The translations under genes and the position numbers were made by a program. Shown one piece after another: positions 6,752-11,066 of a stretch of 11,066 nt of DNA. Source of the DNA: Lysobacteraceae bacterium (GTDB taxonomy: Bacteria > Pseudomonadota > Gammaproteobacteria > Xanthomonadales > Xanthomonadaceae); the NCBI GenBank assembly GCA_003449515.1, contig DMHI01000149.1, forward strand, positions 1-11,066, read 5' to 3'. Each line of letters begins with the position of its first letter. The stretch's first letter is position 1. The notes under the pieces were generated by a model that was not told where the DNA came from, searched no databases, and saw only the letters and a list, made by a program, of their open reading frames with translations.

Positions 6752-8461
6752 TCAGAGCTCGCGGCCGAACCGCAGCGTGTACTCGCCCACGGCCAGCAGG
6801 TCGCCCTCGCGGAGCCGCGTCTCCAGCACCACCGCGCCATTGACGCGAGTGCGGTTGGTCGCGCCGAGGTCGCGCACCCGGTAGTGCTCGCCGTCGCGCC
6901 AGACCGCGCAGTGATGGCGCGAGACAGTGCGACGTGGCAGTTGCAGGTCGCTGTCGGGCGAACGTCCGACCACCAGCGGCCCGCCCGCGACCGCGGCGCG
7001 GACACCGCGCTCTGGGCCCTCGACAACGGTCAACCACGCATCGACGGCGGATTCGCCAACCACCGGCGGGGCGTCGCCGAGTCGCAGCGTCAGCAGCGCC
7101 GCGGCATCGTCGGAGTCGAAGAGCGCAGCCGCGCGGTCGCCGCTATCGGTCGTGGCCTCAGCATCAGACCACGCGACGCTGTCGTCAGTCCCCTCCGCGC
7201 CAACCCGCCAGATACGCAGCGGGCGCGCCATGTCCGGCACCGGCAGGTAGACCTCAGGGTGAAGGGCGAATGACTCGAAGAGCGAATCGAACAGCGAATC
7301 ACAAGCGAGCACAAGACCGGCGCTCGCGTGCGATACCAGCGGTTCAGTCCACGACTCGGGATTGCCGACCACGGCGTAACCGCCACCCGGCTGCGGCTGC
7401 ACGAGGACTGGACAGAGCGAGGCCGCGATGCCGGGACGCCGAGCCATCGCCTCGCGTGCGAGCCGCGTCGCGTGGCGTGCCGCCTCGGTCAGGGCGACGT
7501 GGTTGCCACCAGCAGGCACGCCGGCATGCACCGCAGCGACATCCGTTGACAGCACCCAGGCACCGCCTTCGCGAAGCGCCTGCACCAGAGTCAGCACGTC
7601 GGCAGGCTCGAGACCTTCGGCGGTATCAGGGGGCATGTGCAGGCGCAGGCCGCACAGCCACTGACGGGCGCCGGCGCCGCGACCCTGCGGGGATGCGCCA
7701 GCGGCCGCGATCGTGCCGCCACGCTCGGCGCGCAGGCGATCCCTGAGCACCAGCGTCGCTGGCGCCGGTGCTGCGCCGAGCTCGATCTTCAACGCCATGC
7801 GCAGCGCCTCGAAAGCGGCCAGCGCCTCGTCATGACGCCCGTCGGCGGCAAGCGCCCCCATCAATCGCCGGGTAGCGAGATCGTCCCAGGGATCGAGTTC
7901 GACGAGGCGGCGCGCACTGGCGATGGCACCACGCGACCGACCGGACGCGACCTGTGCGTCGAACAGGCGAACCAACGCACGCTGCGTGGCGCCAGACAGG
8001 CGGGCGCGGGTGGGCAGCAGCCAGGCCTCGTAAGCCGGACAGTCGTCGACAGCGATGCCCTCGAGGAAGGCACCGCTCACCCCGAGCAGTGCCGCCTCCG
8101 CGGCGAGCAAGGCCTCCGCACCGGCATCCACCGCCTGCTCAAGGCGATGCACGTCGACCACGAGAGAATCGCGGGGGTGCACAGCGATGTCGTCGCGGGT
8201 GGCGATCAGCACACCACCGGCCCCGTGCGCCTCGAAAGCCCGGTTGAGGTTGGCGACCACCTGCCGCAGGTTGGTGCGCGCGGCCAGCGCCGGCAGCGTC
8301 GGCCAAAGCAGTTCGGCGAGATACTCGCGCGAATGCCGGCGTCCCCCCTCCACCAGAAGGTAGCCCAGCAGCGCCCAGCCCTTGCGGTACTGGATCGACA
8401 TGCCCACGTCGCTGCCGGCGTGCAGCAGCCGTCGCTCGCCCAGCAGGTGCACGCTCAGCAT
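6752..8461 (-). CDS. BTAD transcriptional regulator with cyclase-like middle and C-terminal FHA domain
   Basis: This 569-aa protein (numbering from the ATG) opens with a SARP-type winged helix, about residues 1-98, with RKGWALLGYLLVEGG, an LAELLWP segment and the ARTNLRQVVANLNR recognition region. A bacterial transcriptional activator domain of TPR-like helices follows at about 103-245 (VDVHRLEQAV, LVELDPWDDLATRRLM, RHDEALAAFEALR). Residues 266-410 resemble a class III nucleotide cyclase fold without obvious metal-binding Asp residues. The C-terminus (about 475-569) is an FHA phosphothreonine-binding domain with Gly499-Arg500, Ser514-Arg515-His516, Asn536 and VNG at 540-542; the usual N-G-T is N-R-T here. 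A GTG six bases upstream is an alternative start (571 aa), but the GGGAG site is best placed for the ATG. It probably converts a Ser/Thr-kinase signal into DNA binding. It follows the halogenase genes on the same strand; its targets are unknown. Confidence 0.88.
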   Translation of the reverse strand: MLSVHLLGERRLLHAGSDVGMSIQYRKGWALLGYLLVEGGRRHSREYLAELLWPTLPALAARTNLRQVVANLNRAFEAHGAGGVLIATRDDIAVHPRDSLVVDVHRLEQAVDAGAEALLAAEAALLGVSGAFLEGIAVDDCPAYEAWLLPTRARLSGATQRALVRLFDAQVASGRSRGAIASARRLVELDPWDDLATRRLMGALAADGRHDEALAAFEALRMALKIELGAAPAPATLVLRDRLRAERGGTIAAAGASPQGRGAGARQWLCGLRLHMPPDTAEGLEPADVLTLVQALREGGAWVLSTDVAAVHAGVPAGGNHVALTEAARHATRLAREAMARRPGIAASLCPVLVQPQPGGGYAVVGNPESWTEPLVSHASAGLVLACDSLFDSLFESFALHPEVYLPVPDMARPLRIWRVGAEGTDDSVAWSDAEATTDSGDRAAALFDSDDAAALLTLRLGDAPPVVGESAVDAWLTVVEGPERGVRAAVAGGPLVVGRSPDSDLQLPRRTVSRHHCAVWRDGEHYRVRDLGATNRTRVNGAVVLETRLREGDLLAVGEYTLRFGREL

Positions 8462-8468
8462 CGGCACT

Positions 8469-8473
8469 CTCCC
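8469..8473 (-). promoter_or_regulatory. Shine-Dalgarno site for the BTAD-FHA regulator
   Basis: On the minus strand GGGAG is seven bases upstream of the ATG at 8461. It is adjacent to the alternative GTG at 8467, too close to serve it, so it favours the ATG start. It lies just past the stop codon of the DUF6445-like remnant. Confidence 0.6.
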
Positions 8474-8477
8474 GCCC

Positions 8478-8708
8478 CTAGGCTTCGTGCTCCTTGGCCG
8501 CTCGCAGGGTGAAGAACCCGTTGACGGTCAACCGTCCGCGCCCGGGGGCGCTGGAAAGCCGCGCCGCGTCGGCGACGTGGCTGGTGTGGAATACGTCGGC
8601 ATCATAGGCGATGAGCCGGTTGAAGCGCGGCTCGACCACGTCCAGCCGCAGGAACCACGCGTTGGAGTCGATGAGGTACCTGGCGGCGACGTCGACGAAG
8701 CACCGCTG
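8478..8708 (-). pseudogene. C-terminal remnant of a DUF6445-family protein
   Basis: In the minus frame bounded upstream by a TAG at 8711-8709 and ending at TAG 8480-8478 there are 76 sense codons with clear protein character. They include SNAWFLRLDVVEPRFNRLIAY, then FHTSHV, then GRGRLTVNGFF. I recognise the C-terminal pattern of DUF6445 proteins: 'NRL-Y...fHs....GRLT.NgFF'. These are typically around 200 residues or more and are often found near tryptophan-halogenase-family genes. The His and the Arg of GRLT would match the distal His and 2-oxoglutarate-binding Arg of a dioxygenase-like fold (inference). There is no start codon before codon 20 and no room for the missing N-terminal part, because the halogenase stop is only 10 bases upstream of the TAG. 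It is therefore best read as a decayed fragment left by a deletion. The family call is from memory of motifs, not a search. Confidence 0.68.
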
Positions 8709-8721
8709 CTAGTGGACGTGG

Positions 8722-10257
8722 TCACGCCACCTTCGGCGCCACGACGGTGGCCGGTGGCGCCGCGCAGTGCCGGGCGATGAAGTCGGCGTGGTCCGGCATC
8801 ACCCGCAGGCAGTTCTGGATGATCCGACGCGTGTCCTCGACGTGCTTGGCCACCGCCGCATCGTCGAAGGAATCCACCAGCGCGTGCCAGCGGCGCGGCA
8901 CGATGCCCTGCCCGATCATCACCTGCACCCAGCTCATCTCGCCGAACAGTTCCTCCTGCTCGCGGAAGAAGCGGCCGTTGCTGCGGAACAGGTCGATCTT
9001 CGCCCGCAGCGTCTCCGGGATCGGCATCTCCCGCACCTGCCGCCAGAACGGCGTGTCGTCGCGGGTGGTCGCCTTGTAGTGCAGGATCAGGAAGTCGCGG
9101 ATGCGGTCGAACTCGACGTGCGACTGCGCGTTGAAGGCGTCGATGTCCACCGCGTCGAAGCCGGCGTGCGGGAAGAACGTGGTGAGCCGGGCGATGCTCG
9201 ACTGGATCAGGTGGATGCTGGTGGACTCCAGCGGCTCCATGAAGCCGCTGGCGAGGCCGACGGCCACGACGTTCTTGCTCCAGAAGCGCTTGCGCTTGCC
9301 GGTCGTGAACTTGAGGATCTTGGGCGTCATCAGCGCCGGGCCATCGAGCCGCTGCAGCAGGCGGGCGCTGGCCTCGTCCTCGCTGACGTGATCGGCGCAG
9401 AACACGTAGCCGTTGCCGACGCGGTGCTGCAGGGGGATGCGCCACTGCCATCCCGCCTCGCGCGCGGTGCTGCGGGTGTAGGGCGTCAGCGCCTCGCGGC
9501 GCTCGCACTGCACGGCCGCGGCGCGGTTGCAGGGCAACCAGTGGCTCCAGTCGACGTAGCCGGTGCCCAGCGCCTCGCCGATCAGCAGCCCGCGGAAACC
9601 CGAACAGTCGATGAAGAGCTGGCCGTCGACGCGCTGGCCATTTTCCAGCGTCAGCGCGGTGACGAAACCGGTGTCGGGGTGGCGTTCGACAGACGCCAGC
9701 TTGCCCTCGACGCGCCGCACGCCACGCTGCTCCGCATACCCGCGCAGGTAGCGCGCGTAGAGGCCGGCGTCGAAGTGGTAGGCATACGCGATGTCGGCCA
9801 GCGGCGAGCCCGGATGCCGGTCGGACGGCGGCAGGAACCGGTTCACGCGCGCGGCGGCGGTGTTGAGCGAATACTCGTCGAGCGGCCCCGCCGCGCCGGC
9901 AGCGCGCTGCTTCAGCCAGAACTGGTAGAACGGCGCGAGGCTCATCGACTGCCCGATCTTGCCGAAGCCATGGATGTAGCTGTCGCCCTTCCGGCCCCAG
10001 TCGACGAACTCGATACCGAGCTTGAAGCTGCCCTGGGTATGCGCCACGAAATCGGGCTCGTCGAGCTGCAGCGCCTGGTTGTACTGCTGGATCATCGGGA
10101 TGGTCGCCTCGCCAACGCCCACGGTGCCGATGTCCTCGGACTCGACCAGCGCGATCGAGTAGCGGGGGCCGAGCGTCTTCGACAGCGCGGCGGCGGCCAT
10201 CCAGCCGGCGGTGCCGCCGCCGAGGATGACGATGCGTTCGACGCGGGTGTCGCTCAT
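8722..10257 (-). CDS. Flavin-dependent halogenase, tryptophan halogenase family (complete)
   Basis: This 511-aa protein has the normal length of the family, which uses FADH2, oxygen and halide to make hypohalous acid that is passed to a lysine and then to an aromatic substrate. The FAD-binding GGGTAG is at residues 13-18, with VGVGEATIP at 47-54. SFKLGIEFVDW places the catalytic lysine at position 79, the same number as in PrnA and RebH. The diagnostic WQWRIP is at 270-275, and EPLESTSIH gives Glu344, equivalent to the PrnA active-site glutamate. The ATG at 10257 overlaps the stop of the upstream halogenase (ATGA) and has an AGGA site eight bases before it. A reading frame extending further upstream is shadow sequence of that gene. 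It is probably cytosolic. The substrate cannot be deduced: family members in similar contexts act on free indoles or unknown substrates rather than necessarily tryptophan. Confidence 0.95.
   Translation of the reverse strand: MSDTRVERIVILGGGTAGWMAAAALSKTLGPRYSIALVESEDIGTVGVGEATIPMIQQYNQALQLDEPDFVAHTQGSFKLGIEFVDWGRKGDSYIHGFGKIGQSMSLAPFYQFWLKQRAAGAAGPLDEYSLNTAAARVNRFLPPSDRHPGSPLADIAYAYHFDAGLYARYLRGYAEQRGVRRVEGKLASVERHPDTGFVTALTLENGQRVDGQLFIDCSGFRGLLIGEALGTGYVDWSHWLPCNRAAAVQCERREALTPYTRSTAREAGWQWRIPLQHRVGNGYVFCADHVSEDEASARLLQRLDGPALMTPKILKFTTGKRKRFWSKNVVAVGLASGFMEPLESTSIHLIQSSIARLTTFFPHAGFDAVDIDAFNAQSHVEFDRIRDFLILHYKATTRDDTPFWRQVREMPIPETLRAKIDLFRSNGRFFREQEELFGEMSWVQVMIGQGIVPRRWHALVDSFDDAAVAKHVEDTRRIIQNCLRVMPDHADFIARHCAAPPATVVAPKVA
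9211..9237. repeat. 27-base exact repeat, copy 1 (between the two halogenase genes)
   Basis: These 27 bases are identical to 10758-10784. They encode the conserved LEPLESTSIH active-site region of the complete halogenase. The match reflects paralogy plus strong codon conservation and is the longest exact match I noticed between the two genes. Confidence 0.75.
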
Positions 10258-11066
10258 GCGGGCGTTCCTGAAGGGGGATTGACGTTGGAGAGGCTGAGCG
10301 CGGCGGCACCGGGCGCGCGGCAGTGGCGGGCGATGAAGGCTTCGTGCGTTGGCATGGCCTGCGCGGCCGCGGCGAGCACGCGCCGCACGTCCTCGATCAT
10401 CGGCATCGGATCGCCGCCCAGCGCCATCGGGTTCGGCCGGCGCGGCATCAGGCCTTGGCCCACCATCACCTGCAGCCAGCCGGTCTCGGTGAACAACTCG
10501 TCGGCGAAGCGATGGATGCGCCCATGCGACGCGAACAGCGCCAGCTTCTCGGCGAGTTCGTCCGATACCGGCGCGTGCCGGCGCGCGTCCCAGAACGGCT
10601 CGCCGACGCGGCGGTTGGCGCGGTAGTGCAGCACCAGGAAGTCGCGGCAGCGCTCGTACTCGAAGCGCGTCAGTGCGTTGTACTTCGCCGTCGAGGCCGG
10701 GTCGAAGCCGCGGTCGGGCAGCCATTCGACGAGGCGCGCCAGCGCCGACTGGATGAAGTGGATGCTGGTGGACTCCAGCGGCTCGAGGAAGCCGCTGGCC
10801 AGCCCCATCGACACCACGTTGCGCTTCCACGGCTCGCGGCGGATGCCGGTGGTGAAGCGCAGCGTGCGCGGTTCGGCCAGCGGTTCGCCGTCGAGGTTCG
10901 CCAGCAGTGTCGCGGTGGCCTCGTCCTCGCTGATCGCGTTGATGTCGAACACATGGCCGTTGCCGGTGCGGTGCTGCAGCGGGATGCGCCACTGCCAGCC
11001 GGCCTTGCGCGCGGTCGCACGGGTGTAGGGCGTGAGCGGTGCCGCACTCGCACAGGGCACGGCCAC
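10254..11066 (-). CDS. Flavin-dependent halogenase, tryptophan halogenase family (C-terminal part)
   Basis: The gene runs off the right edge of the window; the last 270 residues and the stop codon are present, matching from about residue 242 of the downstream paralogue to its end. Visible family marks are WQWRIP at fragment residues 24-29, the segment GLASGFLEPLESTSIH with the active-site glutamate at fragment residue 98, and the terminal helix region ending in FIARHC. The FAD-binding site and catalytic lysine lie outside. Its stop codon overlaps the ATG of the next halogenase by four bases, so the two are co-transcribed and probably co-translated. Alignment to its neighbour is nearly gap-free through the WxWxIP and EPLESTSIH blocks, then diverges in the C-terminal third and tail. 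Whether the N-terminal half is intact cannot be judged here. Confidence 0.93.
   Translation of the reverse strand: MAVPCASAAPLTPYTRATARKAGWQWRIPLQHRTGNGHVFDINAISEDEATATLLANLDGEPLAEPRTLRFTTGIRREPWKRNVVSMGLASGFLEPLESTSIHFIQSALARLVEWLPDRGFDPASTAKYNALTRFEYERCRDFLVLHYRANRRVGEPFWDARRHAPVSDELAEKLALFASHGRIHRFADELFTETGWLQVMVGQGLMPRRPNPMALGGDPMPMIEDVRRVLAAAAQAMPTHEAFIARHCRAPGAAALSLSNVNPPSGTPA
10266..10269 (-). promoter_or_regulatory. Shine-Dalgarno site for the complete halogenase
   Basis: AGGA on the minus strand is eight bases upstream of the ATG at 10257, within the end of the upstream halogenase gene. It supports this ATG rather than an extension of the frame upstream. Confidence 0.6.
10758..10784. 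repeat. 27-base exact repeat, copy 2 (between the two halogenase genes)
   Basis: Identical to 9211-9237, in the same orientation and the same codon position of the paralogous halogenase gene. Confidence 0.75.

Noticed and set aside
6743..6752. Perfect 10-base palindrome AGCGCGCGCT as a transcription terminator
   Set aside because: It has no loop and no following T-run, and alternating GC runs of this length are expected by chance in such GC-rich DNA.
8478..8708. The DUF6445-like fragment as a small intact gene or a readthrough extension of the halogenase
   Set aside because: No ATG, GTG or TTG occurs before the conserved part, and the halogenase frame is offset from it by one base, so simple stop-codon readthrough cannot join them.
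8767..10626. Plus-strand open frame of 619 codons opposite the two halogenases
   Set aside because: The minus strand encodes unmistakable halogenase motifs across this whole stretch; the plus frame shows no recognisable protein features.
10258..10992. Upstream extension of the complete halogenase to a 756-codon frame
   Set aside because: The extension overlaps the end of the other halogenase in the wrong frame. The ATG at 10257 gives the FAD-binding motif at the right distance and puts the catalytic lysine at position 79.

Overview
The window is uniformly GC-rich with dense, mostly overlapping genes. Together with a GspE/GspF-type assembly machine and FAD-dependent tryptophan-halogenase-family genes, this points to a high-GC Pseudomonadota. 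A Xanthomonadales-like gammaproteobacterium is my guess, but nothing here proves the taxon. No RNA genes, CRISPR arrays, insertion sequences or attachment sites are visible.

Left block, + strand (1-6728): a compact type IV filament / type II secretion-like operon. It holds the C-terminal end of a GspE/PilB-family ATPase, a complete GspF/PilC-family platform protein, and four genes whose products start with a prepilin-type leader and N-terminal helix (762, 360, 395 and 232 aa). Joints are ATGA or GTGA overlaps, or short gaps with good Shine-Dalgarno sites; only the last gene lacks a clear one. The first three prepilin-like proteins are divergent paralogues. They share an AxxALxxY...RLPxP element, an R-x-x-Y element, an NG-[LI]-D-[FL]-C element and an LGC/MRC element, followed by long Ala-rich helical regions much larger than an ordinary pseudopilin needs. 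The 232-aa protein is a more conventional pilin-like subunit. The likely picture is one filament or pseudopilus built by the E and F proteins, capped or decorated by unusually large minor subunits. Outer-membrane, alignment and peptidase components are not in the window.

Right block, - strand (11066 to 6752): the C-terminal half of one flavin-dependent halogenase overlaps by 4 bases (ATGA) a second, complete halogenase of 511 aa that has the catalytic Lys79 and Glu344 expected of the family. Immediately downstream, in what looks like a 260-base gap, is a decayed 76-codon fragment of a DUF6445-type protein, a family I recall beside such halogenases. Sixteen bases later begins a 569-aa regulator with an N-terminal winged helix plus bacterial transcriptional activator domain (BTAD), a probable degenerate nucleotide-cyclase-like middle, and a C-terminal phosphopeptide-binding FHA domain.

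The two blocks converge with only 23 bases between the stop codons of the last pilin gene and the regulator, and no convincing terminator. They look like two unrelated functional units (surface filament/secretion versus halogenation) meeting tail to tail. The most novel material is the family of three oversized pseudopilins with their conserved cysteine pattern.
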